This document shows positions 24,601-36,049 of a stretch of DNA of 64,000 nt, piece after piece. The stretch is taken from contig NC_084893.1 of assembly GCF_958979055.1 (NCBI RefSeq), positions 25,052,987 to 25,116,986 of the forward strand, written 5' to 3'. The notes beneath the pieces were generated by a model. That model did no database searches. It was not told where the DNA came from and saw nothing but the letters and a program-made list of their open reading frames with translations. The stretch is from Alnus glutinosa (taxonomy: Eukaryota; Streptophyta; Magnoliopsida; Fagales; Betulaceae). Within the stretch, counting starts at the first letter, position 1. Each line of letters begins with the position of its first letter. The position numbers and the translations under genes are program-made.

Positions 24601-25390
24601 CTTACACTACCCACCACGTGATCCCCATGATCAGAGGATCATGACCGTTAAATTGGGCATTACATAAATTGATGTGCAAAATTACAAACACTTGCCTAAC
24701 ATAATAATTCTTTTGCTTATTTTGCCAAAACTGACTGTGTCCTACGAATTACAATGCAACCTGGCTTCCTTATTTTGGCCCTGGAGGCTGGACAATATTG
24801 TGGACAAGGCTAGCTCCATGTTCCATGTTCCCACCAGGCGCTCGAATAAACCGTCCGTTCGGTCTCAGACCATGACACGTGTCAGACCTACTCCATCACG
24901 CGTGTACTAGGAGCGTGCATACATTCCATCTCTAGTTCTAGCTACTTCTCAAGACTGAATTGAAACACACGCTCCGTAAAATGTTGTGGGTTTAGGCATA
25001 CTTGTTCCAGCGAACCTTGTGTTCGAGTTTTTACACACAAGGAGAAAAATCAACGGTCAACAGAGAGATCGTATGGTGTGTACGTGGAGGTAGTAAAAAG
25101 TAAAAACGCATGGGCGTGGAGGTAGTAAAAACATGTACGAGAACGAGATGAGCAACTCATGGCACTACAGAACAAATTACAAACACAGAGTAGCATAGAC
25201 ATGCATAGAGCCATGTCTTTTTAGCTTTTCACACTGGTAGTTTTTCCCCGTCTCTCTCTCTCTCTCTCTCCCCTCTGTCTCTCTCTAGGCATTTAGCTCT
25301 CTCACCCAAAAAGCATTAGCACTCTCAATATTCTTACAAGTACCCCAAACTGTCTTAATTTTCTCCTCTTTCTCTCAAAACAACCACTCA
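24601..25390 (+). promoter_or_regulatory. Likely promoter and 5' UTR of the SPL-type gene
   Basis: G-boxes (CACGTG) lie at 24615-24620 and 24876-24881, the latter within acacgtgt. A CT-rich run (about 25250-25272) and further pyrimidine-rich sequence precede the ATG, as is common for plant leaders. No clear TATA box is visible. The regulatory role is inferred from position. Confidence 0.4.
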
Positions 25391-26933
25391 ATGGATGAGT
25401 ATCCACTTCTTCTTATGGCTGCAGGCCAAACCACCACCGAGCAAACCAAACCCGAATCGGCAAAAACCCGAGGGAGAAAGCCCGGAAGAGGACCAAACCA
25501 GAAAAAACAACCCCAGAGAGGACTAGGTGTGGCTCAACTTGAGCGCCTCAGGCTCCAAGATACCGGAATACCCCACTTTCAGTCCTTCAACCAGCTCCCC
25601 GATCCTCAGCGTCAGTCCCGGACCCCAATGGTGCCCTTACCCTTCACCGACCAGGATGTGTCTGTTCCTCTACAGTACGGTGCACCTTCACGGCCGGCTG
25701 TTAATGGCTGTGGAGGTCTGGTGGTTCAGAGGGCTGGAAATGGAGGTGGGTTTGGTGGGTTGTGCTATGGTGGGTCTTCTGGGATGGGAGGGACGTTGGT
25801 GACGGTGGATCAGGTTGGGATGGATCCTTATGGTCGGGCTGGGGATCCGGATCCGAGAGTTTTTGTTGGGACTGTGTTTGAGGCCTCGAAAGAGCTCTCT
25901 TCAATGCCAAAGATGCTCTCTGGGCCTCAGCGCTGTGATGCCTGCTTGAAGGTTTTGGGTTTAGTTTTTTCGAGTACTTTTTTAGTCTTTCTGTTTGTTT
26001 CCCTAGAAAATGTAGGAAACGGTGGGGAAAATAAATATTTCGAATCATGTGCTTTCTAGACATTTTCATATGAAAAAGTTCAACCAAGCCATATAGTTGT
26101 GTTGGGCATGGTTAAGGCTTTTTGGTCTTCATGTCCTAATTCATAAGTACACTGTTCCACTGGGTATTTTCCTCCAAAACGTTTTTCTCTGCAAAAATGA
26201 AACGTTATATATAGTTTTCTACGTGTTTATCTCAATTCTTATGCTTCTTTTTTTTGTTGTTAATTGTGATGTCGTTTTTGGTTGCAGAAAAGGCGAGGCA
26301 ATGCGGGAAACATGGGGCTTAATGGGGGGAGAGACAACTATAGTGAGATATGTCCAATCAATGGCTCTGATTTTCTCGGATCCAATCTGCAAAACATCCC
26401 AAACTTCACTGGTGAAACCGGAAATTTTGGTGTCAGATCATCGAGGCGTGGTGGTCGCAAGCTTGATGAGGTAGATTAAACCTCCAAAATTTTGAAGAAA
26501 ACAGAAACGAGAAATCAGTGAGACTTAAAAAGCACAATATATATGTTTAATCCATTATCATGTGTGCGTGTGTGTATATATAGACAATGTATAGAAATTT
26601 TCCATAACTCTCTCTATATTTTTTAATTATAATATAATATCTGGATATGTATGTCGCTGAATTCCCATTGGTTGTTTTAATGGGGTTACTGTGTAGGGTG
26701 TAGAGGTGGTGGCAGTTCACAGGAAGGGATCAAATTGTTCGAAGGGTGGAAGCGTTTTGATGGAATATGAGTTTTTCCCTGAGAAAAGTGGCAGAGGCGG
26801 CACTTCTTCCGAGGGGCATGAATTTCCTACAGAAGCTTCAGTTGCTGTGGGCAGTGAAGCTTCTTCTCTTCCTACTGCTGCTTATATTTCCACTTCTAGC
26901 TCTGTTGATTTGTCTCTCAAGCTTTCATATTAG
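25391..26933 (+). CDS. SPL: SPOROCYTELESS/NOZZLE-type transcriptional repressor (three exons)
   Basis: Exons 25391-25951, 26288-26470 and 26697-26933 join in phase 0 and encode 326 aa. The Arabidopsis protein, which is about as long, is needed to start sporocyte formation in anthers and ovules. It recruits TOPLESS co-repressors to TCP factors. Seen here: the basic SPL motif at residues 26-56 (TRGRKPGRGPNQKKQ, then GLGVAQLERLR); a Gly-rich middle; an RCDACLK|KRRGN segment across the first junction, like RCDTCFKKKR of SPL; MEYEFFPEK near 270; and a C-terminal EAR motif, LSLKL at 320-324. TIE/SPEAR paralogues share the first and last motifs, but the YEFFP segment and neighbouring genes favour SPL itself (At4g27330, from memory). 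Splice sites are aag|gttttg, gcag|AAA, gag|gtagat and gtag|GGT. Confidence 0.92.
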
Positions 26934-28235
26934 AACCAAAGAGGGGTCTATTTTTTTGTTTTTGCTTGTTTTACGTGATCAGTGAGTAGCTAGTGAGTGT
27001 AAAAAACAACCCAAACACACAGCCTTTTGGTTTTCCTTTTGTTGTTAAGCTATTTTCAATCATCGACCTCACTGATTTTGTTCAATTTTCTCATCTGATC
27101 ACCATTATTTCTCATAATATTGATCTTTCCTTTTCATTTTTTTTGGGTGCGTATGAGAGACCTTATTTAATTCTGTTACGGGACAAAGCTTAATGGCTTC
27201 CCGTTGTGTTTTTTAATAATGAATGTAATCAAACAAGCTGAAGTACCAAAAGTAGTATGCAGAATACAAGCAGCCATGCTTCACAGTACATGTAAAATAT
27301 ATATATATCTTTCTTCGTTGATGTATAAATGTCTGAAGCTTTGAGTGGGATCGATGCACCCACAATAATAAACTAACTCAACCCAGCTACTATATGAGAA
27401 TTATCTACTGATTGTACTATCTGGGATATACCCAGATAAATCTCTATATTCTCAAACACCAACATAATCTCTTTATAAGATGTTTCAAGTGTAGACAATG
27501 AACAGAGAGTACTGTGGCATTGCCCACCAATTTGATGTGGAGAATGAGCTTCTAAAATACAGTTTATCTTCTTGGTTTTTTTGGCCCGGGTGGGTCGTTT
27601 AGGGTTTGACAGCTACAAAGAAAGAGCTTTAATTTACTTCAAATCATTACAGATATTTGAAACAAAGAGTAGGGAAGAAAGAAAAATGAATCCTGGGAAT
27701 TAAAATATATATATATATGTACAGGCTGTAATTTAAACTTGAGAGAGGTGAAAAACCCTAGCAGTTCTTTTCTCCAACTAGCTTACTTGTTTTTTCTATA
27801 AAGTAGGGCCGTTTTTCTGTTCCAGAGTTAGTTTACATCTTTATGTGCTGAAACACAAGGTGGGCATCTCTGGCTTTCCGTTTATAGGAGTCAGGCAAAC
27901 CCTTCTGTGGGGGTGCTTTGAAAACCGTGAAAGGAACTCCTGCCCTACCTTACTGTTGCTTTAACGACAGTACTGAGCTGCGTGTGGATGGCTGATCATC
28001 ACCAGCGGGTGGCTGCTGATCAGTACATGCAACACCACGACAGGTACAAATGTGTAATGAGTATAAATATGGTAGTAGACAGGCAGGTGACTGTGTGTCT
28101 CAGTACAAGTAAGGTTGTGGAAGCTTTTTCCGACTCCTTTTTTTTGATTGGTTCCTCACTGATCCGGTGATCCCCCACTGTTCTGCTTATTATGACCACC
28201 TTTTTCTTTTCTCTTCCTCTATCTTGCTATATCTA
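26934..28235. other. 3' flank of the SPL-type gene
   Basis: The first 250-300 bp are likely 3' UTR. Beyond that the DNA is moderately AT-rich with no supported gene. The stretch 27840-28160 is less AT-rich and might be conserved non-coding DNA, but this cannot be judged from one genome. Confidence 0.45.
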
Positions 28236-28335
28236 TTATGGTAAAAAGCTACCTTTTTTTTTGCCTTTGTATTTTTCTTTGTTGCCATGTTTTAAAGTTT
28301 GAAGTTTTGTTTCGATGTAGAGGCCGCAAACGTGT

Positions 28336-28347
28336 CCTAAATATTGG
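28336..28347. promoter_or_regulatory. CArG-like MADS-box site downstream of the SPL-type gene
   Basis: CCTAAATATTGG contains C(A/T)8G, the variant CArG form bound by some MADS proteins. It lies about 1.4 kb past the stop codon. In Arabidopsis, AGAMOUS is reported to act on SPL through a CArG-like box 3' of the gene. A single 12-bp match is weak evidence. Confidence 0.3.
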
Positions 28348-28555
28348 TTGATAATAGAACTCCCGGCCACTAGCTCGAGAAGAATATGGTGGAAGAAAAG
28401 TTTTTGGGGATTGGAACTATATACTTTCCCTTTCAATATATGCACCACCTAATGGGTAATGTTTCTGGTCTAATTTTTGTAATGTATTCTACCAATTTAA
28501 TTACCACGTAGTTGAAATGTTTATCTTTTGTTAGAATTTAACATAAATTCTAACG

Positions 28556-28802
28556 AAATAAGGTATAATAGACATTTCATGTAAGTAAAAATGACAAAAA
28601 GATATTGCATATATAAGATAAATTTATTTTTCAAAAAATGAAAAAAAAAAAAAAAAAAAAAAGCCCGTCAAACCCATTGCCTTCTAACATAATGGGGTAT
28701 AAAGATATTTCACCCGACTAAAAATGACAAAAATATCTTGCATAAGACAATTTTATTTTAAGCAAAATGAAAATAAGCAAGAAAATCCTGTCAAACCCAT
28801 GA
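28556..28802. repeat. Diverged tandem duplication of about 120 bp
   Basis: The phrases agatatt, aaaaatgacaaaaa, ttgcatata, gtcaaacccat and acaattttattt recur in the same order in 28556-28676 and 28688-28802. An A run of about 23 bp (28640-28662) is expanded in the first copy only. No function is seen. Confidence 0.65.
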
Positions 28803-30102
28803 TATGGCCGAGAGTCGCCTCCCATTGAGGATTATATATATATATATATATATGTATAAAAGGGTATAGTTGTATTTTTTTTTAAAAAAAATTATGTGGT
28901 AAAATGATCATTTTACATCACGTACGTGTAAAAATTAACTCTTAATTTTCAGGCTTAAAAATTAGGTTGATCCATATAAAAAAAATTAGATTTAACCTCT
29001 CATTTATATTTTGACCATTCCGAATGAGAAATTCTGATTCTGTTCCTATGTGATGATGTGTTTGCCACTTTGCCGACTGTTTAAGTTTATAGAAAACATT
29101 GCAAATGGAGTAATAGATTAAAATGATAAGAAGTATTTCTCCAAAGTTTTTATTTCTAGGCAAAGAATATACATGGCATCCTCCATAATAAGAGTAATTA
29201 ATAATATACATGACATCTTCACATGTATGTTGGAAAAGCTGATCGTGTAATTATGCACATGAAGCCCATATATATATATATATATAGCCGATTCTTTGTT
29301 AAGATTATTAAGAATATGGGAAAAAAACAAGAAGTGTTTACCGACTAAAAAGCAAAAAGTATGAGCTCCGATCCTGACGATTATGCATGGCTATGGAATT
29401 AAATCATTCCTGGTTCGGGTATCAAATATCGTACACTACAACTGACTATTACTTTTTGTAAAGATATTCTCCAAGAGGATCACGGCTATTAATTCCTTGG
29501 TATAGGAAATGTTACAATTATTAGTTTGTACAAATGATTTTTTATTTATTTATTTTATTTTTTTGTAGATTTGTACAAATGATTGATAGGTATATATATA
29601 TTCTCTTTAAAGTTTATTAATTAGAAATAATCGTAAATAATATATATCTTATCAATTTTTATAGAGTTTGAGAACTAAAAAAATAAATAGAAACCATAAC
29701 AATCTTTTTAAAAAATTAATAATTGTAACGTGTGGAACCATCTTTAAATATTTATGAGGGAATAATGCAGGAGATTAGATAGAATCATATATATATAGAA
29801 GGAGATAAAGGAGCTAGCGTGCAGAAATCAAGGGGAACCATGGCTGGATTGGACCTACTAAAGTTAGGTTCATGTACATATCATCAGTTCTTCTACTCTG
29901 TTAAAAATAATGCAAATGATATTATTTGATGTGAAATTTATATATGTGAGATAAATCTCACACTAAATGTAAATGTGTATAAATAATACATCTTTAAAAA
30001 TAAAAGGGTAAAATAGTAAAATAAGAACATTTAAAAGGCATTGACATGTCTTTGTACATACTACATGCTTATTACATGGAAAAGAAAAAAACACCAAAAC
30101 GA
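28803..30102. other. Intergenic, AT-rich
   Basis: AT-rich DNA with TA microsatellites at about 28835-28853 and 29269-29286. No gene is supported. The last 25 bp are the terminator side of the tRNA gene. Confidence 0.55.
30085..30099 (-). terminator. RNA polymerase III terminator of tRNA-Ser
   Basis: On the minus strand, just past the 3' end of the tRNA gene, a TTTT run is followed within about ten bases by a longer T run. This is the usual stop signal for pol III. Confidence 0.75.
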
Positions 30103-30184
30103 CGTGGACGGCAGGATTCGAACCTGCGCGGGCAGAGCCCACATGATTTCTAGTCATGCCCGATAACCACTCCGGCACGTCCAC
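30103..30184 (-). tRNA. tRNA-Ser(AGA)
   Basis: An 82-nt type II tRNA. The acceptor stem GTGGACG pairs with CGTCCAC, leaving G as discriminator base. The A box includes TGCCGGAGTGG and the B/T-loop segment reads GGTTCGAATCC. The anticodon loop CTAGAAA holds AGA, which reads serine UCU codons (and UCC/UCA after A-to-I editing). A long variable arm (GTGGGCTCTGCCCGC region) is typical of serine tRNAs. There is no intron. All stems appear intact, so the gene is probably functional. Confidence 0.96.
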
Positions 30185-31327
30185 ATCAGTGAAAGTACTA
30201 TCTAGTTTAAATATTTGACTTATAGTTTTTGTTCACTCCGCAGGTCTCGGATTAATACAATTAATAAGATGACAAAACCAAAGCAGAGTTCTCTGAAGAT
30301 TTCTCGTTCTTACTATTGTCAACAGCTCTTTAATTTTTGGTTAGTTTTATCTATCTCATTTTCAAGCTTTCATAAATTAAAACACAGTTTTAGGCTTTTC
30401 ACTGAACGGATCCTTAACACAATCTAAACAGGCTCGTAGGCTATCTAGTGCGGACAAAAACTTTTTATTTCAAATGAAATAGGGAGAAATTATTTTACGG
30501 TTAATATTTTATTTTATGGTGTCTATGATGACAAATTATTTAAAACTTTTAAATGATATCATATTATATTCATCACATACATAGTTAAACAAAATAAAAT
30601 AAAATCTTGATCATTAATTTTAAGGATTTGGTTTAAGTGCTGTAAAAAAAATTCCCAACAATTATACGGTCATTTTTTTCAAGGGTTTAGATTGAATTTC
30701 ACTTTATCTCTCCTTCTCATGGAATACTTGAAATCACATAAACCCAATCCAAATTTTAAATGAAATGAAAGAGAAAATCCTATTCCATCTTGGTATTGCA
30801 TTAAAGAGTTGTAATTAAGTTTGACATTTAATAATGATAAAGAGTTTATGAGGAAAAGAAGAAGTATTACCATTTTTTTTTTTTTGGGTAGTGGGCGTAA
30901 ATCACATTATATTGGTACGGGTAAGCGGAATTCGCCTATAACTGCATATAGACAGGTCGTTTTTTGTACTAACCCTCCGTAACATTCGCTATGTATTTTT
31001 TACTCCTTTTTGGGCCTTTAAAAAAAAAAAGAAGCTCTGGACTTAATTTATATGGGCATATTGTTTTTGCTTAAAAAAACAAATGAGCTTTTTTAATGTA
31101 CTTAATCTAATTTTTGAAAATGATGCATTAAGATTTTGTTTTTTACTCATTTCCCTAGACGAAACGGAGTCGTTTTGGGATTAAATTCGGAAGCGACGTT
31201 GTTTTATTAGTCAAAACTATTTTTCTTTTTTTTATTCGCCTTCATCTACTCACCTGATTCTGACCTGAACTCCCCTAATTTTTTTTTTTTACCAACCAGC
31301 CAAAGGTAATCTTGTTGTTTTGTGGGC
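30185..31327. other. Intergenic, no gene seen
   Basis: AT-rich DNA with several short poly-A/T runs. I see no gene or delimited element before the hAT-like insertion. Confidence 0.55.
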
Positions 31328-32173
31328 TGTGAGATTATGGGTGTGCAAAACCCACACGTACCCGCGAACCCGCCCCGCCCCGCACCAACCCGCCTCATCA
31401 ATAATGGATATAAGACATTTCTAAAAGAGTGCGGGTGCTAAATATGCTAACCCGTGATTTATGGGGCGGGTTGCGGTATTAAATTTTTTCTCACCTGCAC
31501 ACCCGCCCCGCCCCGCAATCCCTTTATACTCGTACCATCAAATTTTTCATAAAAAAATTATTAGTCATGACTAGGGGTGTGCCTTTGATTTCATCAAATT
31601 TTCCCTAAAAAAATTATAAGAGTCATGACTAGGGGTGTGCCTTTGATTTTATCAATTTTTCTCCAAAAAAATTTTAAGTCACAACTAGAGTCACGAATTG
31701 CCCGGATTGTGTACCTTTGATTTCATTCAATACAATTCTGCACTTTCCATTCATCTCGATTCTTATTTCATTTTTATATACACTTTCATCTCTACATTCT
31801 CACATACACATACCCATTCAATCTACAATCACATAAAAAAATAAAAAAGTTCTTTACAGTTGGGTTTGTTGGTAATTCTGGTTCTTTCTTCTTGTTCTTG
31901 TTTGCTGGTGAGGTTGATTCAATCGGGATTTTCAAATTTTGAACTGGGTTAACAAGATTGTGAATTATTTTTCTGGTTTTTGGCCCCCCCCCCCCCAAAA
32001 AAAAACCTCACCCGCATGCACCCGTTCCGATCCGCAATACTCGAGGCCTAGCGGGTTGACCATTCACTATGCGGGTTGCGGATCTCGATTTTCAAACCCG
32101 TTCACTACGGGGCGGGTTGTGGGAAACATGCAAATCTGGCCCAATCCGGCCCGCGCCAACCCCTATGTGAGAT
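31328..32173. mobile_element. hAT-like non-autonomous element (8-bp target duplication)
   Basis: The element occupies 31336-32165 (830 bp) and is flanked by the perfect 8-bp duplication tgtgagat (31328-31335 and 32166-32173). The ends read tatgggtgtgc on the left and, inverted, taggggttggcg on the right, close to the TAGGGGTG ends of many plant hAT elements. The interior has repeated GC-rich phrases (cccgccccgc, gcgggtt) near both ends and a roughly 60-bp direct duplication around 31550-31660 (gtcatgactaggggtgtgcc). There is no transposase frame. It ends 212 bp before the start codon of the stress-protein gene. Confidence 0.9.
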
Positions 32174-32377
32174 GCACCCAACCCAAGTAGTGAAATCCCC
32201 TGGCCGGACAGCGGACACGGTCCGAGCCCATCGAAGATGCTATACGCTGGTAGATAACAAGCATAACCCCTTTTTAACCCCTTTTTAGCCCGCCCTCCAC
32301 TCACTCTTCCACTGTTTTAACCAGTCTAGAAAGCTCCTCATCTTTCTGAATCCGATCACTCTCTCTAGTCTGACCAA

Positions 32378-33139
32378 ATGCATCCCCAAAACCACCACCA
32401 GCAATACGACTCCTCACTTGACCCAGACCATCCACAGCTCCCAACCATCAAAATTCACCACCCGGCCTCCCCAAGACACCACTCCGCCACGTCGGCGGCC
32501 ACCCCGACGCCCACCGCCGGGGCCCGCCGCAAGATTGGCGTGGCCGTCGATCTCTCCGACGAGTCGGCCTACGCCGTGCGCTGGGCCGTGAATCACTACA
32601 TCCGACCCGGAGACGCCGTGATCCTCCTCCACGTCAGCCCCACCTCGGTCCTCTTCGGCGCTGACTGGGGCTCTATTGACCTCTCGATCTCCCCCTCCGA
32701 CGTGGACGGCTGCCACAGCGCCAACTCCGCCACGGGCACCAAAGCGCCGGACCAGAAGCTGGAGGACGACTTCGACGCGTTCACGGCGTCGAAGGTCACC
32801 GATCTCGCGAGGCCGCTGAGGGAGGCGCAGATCCCGTACAAGATCCACATCGTGAAGGACCACGACATGAGGGAGAGGCTGTGCCTGGAGGTCGAGAGGC
32901 TTGGCCTGAATGCGGTGATCATGGGGAGCAGAGGGTTTGGTGCGGCTCGCCGCGGCAGCGACGGTAGACTCGGCAGCGTTAGCGACTACTGCGTCCACCA
33001 CTGCGTCTGTCCTGTCGTCGTGGTGCGGTATCCCGAAGATAAGGATGCCTGCGATCGCGCCGATGCCACTGCCCGAGCCGTGGCCGTCGTGAAGGAGGTG
33101 GAAGAGGAAGAGGAGGAGGAGAACGATCTGAAAGGTTAG
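32378..33139 (+). CDS. PHOS34: Universal stress protein, PHOS32/PHOS34 type
   Basis: The open frame encodes 253 aa and is GC-rich compared with its surroundings. The N-terminal tail (1-50) carries KIHHPASPRH; Ser31 in the SP pair matches the site of Arabidopsis PHOS32 reported to be phosphorylated by MPK3/MPK6. The USP domain spans about 51-217: RKIGVAVDLS opens strand 1, HVSPTSVLFGADWG follows, then KDHDMRERLCLE, and the ATP-binding loop GSRGFG (183-188) leads to LGSVS (198-202). The loop is longer than the classic G-2X-G-9X-G pattern, as in this plant group. The tail (from 230) is acidic. No signal peptide or membrane segment is seen, so it is probably cytosolic. The stop codon overlaps a good splice donor (aaag|gttagg, GT at 33135-33136), so the last residues may come from a distant exon. 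The Arabidopsis counterpart is At4g27320, from memory. Confidence 0.93.
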   Translation: MHPQNHHQQYDSSLDPDHPQLPTIKIHHPASPRHHSATSAATPTPTAGARRKIGVAVDLSDESAYAVRWAVNHYIRPGDAVILLHVSPTSVLFGADWGSIDLSISPSDVDGCHSANSATGTKAPDQKLEDDFDAFTASKVTDLARPLREAQIPYKIHIVKDHDMRERLCLEVERLGLNAVIMGSRGFGAARRGSDGRLGSVSDYCVHHCVCPVVVVRYPEDKDACDRADATARAVAVVKEVEEEEEEENDLKG

Positions 33140-33988
33140 GGTTTTTGCTTTTGTTCTTTTGATTTTGTATCTGATTTTGCATTTCATGTTTGTATGAAGC
33201 AAATTGAATTAAGTAGAATTTGTGATTGGTTATGGGACTGGTTTTTGTACTTAGTGTGTCTAATTTCAGCTATGTTAGTGATGGTTGTTTTGTTGCTTGA
33301 GGTATGATTAGATTGTATGGGGACTGAGATGAGTGAATTGCCGTGACTTGGGAATGAGCTTATAGAGGCTCACTATATTCATAGTTATTTGCATGGTTTG
33401 AGGATTTTTGTTTCGTTCATAGCTGTTAGAGGCAATTATAACAAGGAAAAGTATAGCATTTGGGGTGGGATTGATTTGTTTGTTTGTTTGGTTTTTTTTT
33501 TTTTTTGTTAATTTATTAACTATGGACCATTTCGCATTGGGAAGGTTGGGTGTGCTACAAAAGCCAAATTGCATGCTGTTTGAAAGTGGATGAAATTGCT
33601 TAGACGCCTTCTTAATTTGTGGTTGTTTGTGCTTTTAGTAGTATGAAGATGTTTCTTTTTTGGAGCATGCAAGAATTAGCAGGATTGCTCATCTTCTTTG
33701 GCAACATCTCATCTTGTCATTTTTGGATATATGAGAGTGACCACATAACTTCAATGTTCTGGAAAAAGATGCCATCTAGAATGGATATTCTTTTTAGGCA
33801 TGTGTTGGAGTAACTAGTTGGGTAGGTCCAATGTATGTCTGGTTTGACCTTTTATGAACTGTCCAGATGGGTCTGTTTCTTATTTTCGAATCAGATGGGA
33901 GATTGGGTTGCATTTACTTGACTGTGACATTAATGGTGATAATGTTACAGATGAGGTTTAAAAGTGGAATTCTGACTCTTCAATATAG
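33140..33988. other. 3' UTR or first part of a long intron of the stress-protein gene
   Basis: The sequence has T-rich, intron-like or UTR-like composition and contains no supported gene. Which of the two it is depends on whether the donor at 33135 is used. Confidence 0.4.
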
Positions 33989-34858
33989 GGTTTGTTTGGC
34001 AAATAACAGAACAGAACAGAGTAGTGGGTCGTTAGTTTTGGAATTAGTAAAAAGTGATGATGTGATATAAAATAAAAAGAATTTGTATAAAAAAGTGAAA
34101 AAGTTTTGTATTGTAGTAAATTTTTTTAGGGATAAATACCCCATTGGTACCTGAGTTTTACGTGTTTTTAAATTTAGTACCTCAGTTTTGTTTTGTATCA
34201 TAGGTGGTACCTGAATTAAGGGTAAAAACCTATTTGGTACCTCCGTTAGATTTTCCGTCCAAATTTTAACGCCTCGCCACGTGTCAACCGCTGAGGTTGA
34301 CACGTGGCACTGCATAAAAAAAAAATTAAAAATTAAAAATTAAAAAATTTAGAAAATGATTAAAAATAATAAAATTTTAAAAAAAAAATTAAAAAAAGAA
34401 AAAAGAAGAGGGGTGGCTGAGCCACTCCCTTGGCCGGTCTGGCCGGTCTGGGGTGGCCGAACCACCCCATAGGGGGTGGTTCGGCCACCCCACAGTTGAA
34501 AAAAAAAAAAAAAATTTTTTTGAAGGGTTTTGGCCCTAGGGGGTGGTTCGGCCACCCCCAAGGGCCAACCCTCAATTTTTTTTTGAAGTGTTTTGGCCCT
34601 AGGGGGTGGCCGAACCACCCCCAAGGGCAAACCCTCAATTTTTTTTTGATGGGTTTTGGCCCTAGGGGGTGGCCGAACCACCCCCTAGGGCCACGGGGGT
34701 GGTTCGGCCACCCCCATACCGGCCGGACTGGGGGTGGCCGAACCACCCCCGTGGCCCTAGGGGGTGGTTCGGCCACCCCCAAGGGCAAACCCTCAATTTT
34801 TTTTTGATGGGTTTTGGCCCTAGGGGGTGGCCGAACCACCCCCTAGGGCCAAAACCCT

Positions 34859-34889
<31 letters not shown>

Positions 34890-35495
34890 CAACTGTGGGG
34901 TGGCCGAACCACCCCCTATGGGGTGGTTCGGCCATCCCAGACCGGTCAGACCGGCCAAGGGGGTGGCTGGGCCACCTCCTTGGCCAAAATGGGGGTGGCC
35001 GGCCACCCCCATGGTGGCCAAGGGGGGTGGCTCAGCCACCCCTCTTCTTTTTTCTTTTTTTAATTTTCTTTTTTAAAATTTTATTATTTTTAATCATTTT
35101 CTAAAGATTTTAATTTTTAATTTTTAATTTTTTTTTATGTAGTGCCACGTGTCAACCTCAGCGGTTGACACGTGGCGAGGCGTTAAAATTTGGATGGAAA
35201 ATCTAACAGAGGTACCAAATGGGTTTTTACCCTTAATTCAGGTATCACCTATGATACAAAACAAAACTGAAGTACTAAATTTAAAAACACGTAAAACTCA
35301 GGTACCAATGGGGTATTTATCCCATTTTTTTATTTGAATAATAATAAAAAATTATTGATGTGATATAAAAAGTGAAAAAAGTGAGAATGTTTTGATATTG
35401 ATTGTTATTGAAAAATGTCAAAATAATAATAAAAAAAAAATGTGAATAGTGACTTGCATTATTCTGTAATGTTTTGTAACTTAACAAACAAACCC
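33989..35495. mobile_element. Small TIR element interrupted by element B
   Basis: The left end gggtttgtttggcaaataac (33989 on) and the right end, inverted, gggtttgtttgttaag (to 35495) form short terminal inverted repeats. Both parts also share acagaa/tgtaat-type and gatgtgatataaa phrases. With element B removed, the outer element would be about 0.3 kb. Its own target duplication is not clear. It is a nested pair: an older MITE containing a younger MULE-type element. Confidence 0.65.
34120..35332. mobile_element. MULE-type inverted-repeat element B (9-bp target duplication)
   Basis: The element runs 34129-35323 (1195 bp) between perfect 9-bp duplications attttttta. The ends are gggataaatacccc and its inverse. 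Each arm carries a palindrome with two CACGTG cores (34278-34306 and 35146-35174). The centre (34410-35040) is an array of GC-rich palindromes such as ggtggccgaaccacc. These generate long open frames rich in Trp-Pro-Asn-His-Pro or Gly-Val-Ala-Glu-Pro on both strands; the frames are artefacts of the repeat. There is no transposase. It is closely related to element C about 7 kb away. Confidence 0.93.
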
Positions 35496-36049
35496 ATAGT
35501 GACTAAGAACACGGATTTGTATTTGTGGATATGTGAGGGACAAAGTTTTACTGAAACCATTTGTGGGGATCTTGTATAGAGCTACAAACTGACTGTAATT
35601 GCCGAATAAAAATGTGCTTCAAAAACTGACACCTGCAAAGTTACACATCTGAGAAGTATAGATTAATATGCATGGGATGAAGTTTGTAGTGCACATCCTC
35701 AATCATGCATATGATGATTAGTTTTTTTTTGTTAAAAGTCAACAAGATAATACTTTTAAAAATATCTGATTTATAGAACTAGGGTTCAGACAAGTGAATT
35801 TTTATGCTTTACAGGAATTTATTAGATCCAAATTCATTGACATTTTAGGTTCCCTGTCGTATATGCTGTCGATTGCTGAAGATGTTTTGCTTTTTACATT
35901 TCGGGGAGCCTTTGACCTACCTAATAACGATATTTATTGTTTGATATCGGCATTAGGGATGGATTAGTAGCTGTAGGTATTGGTGAGTGGTGAAGTTTGC
36001 GTCAACTTACTATAAGCAGTAAAATAAAAAGATCATTGAGAACCATGGA
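35496..36049. other. Intergenic or intronic, no gene seen
   Basis: Ordinary AT-rich DNA between the nested elements and the LINE insertion. No repeat or gene is recognised. Confidence 0.5.

Noticed and set aside
32414..33202. 262-codon antisense frame over the stress-protein gene
   Set aside because: It is an antisense shadow of a GC-rich coding sequence with biased third positions; it has no domain of its own.
34349..35104. Frames up to 159 codons in element B
   Set aside because: Same repeat artefact as in element A; similar products are read in both directions.
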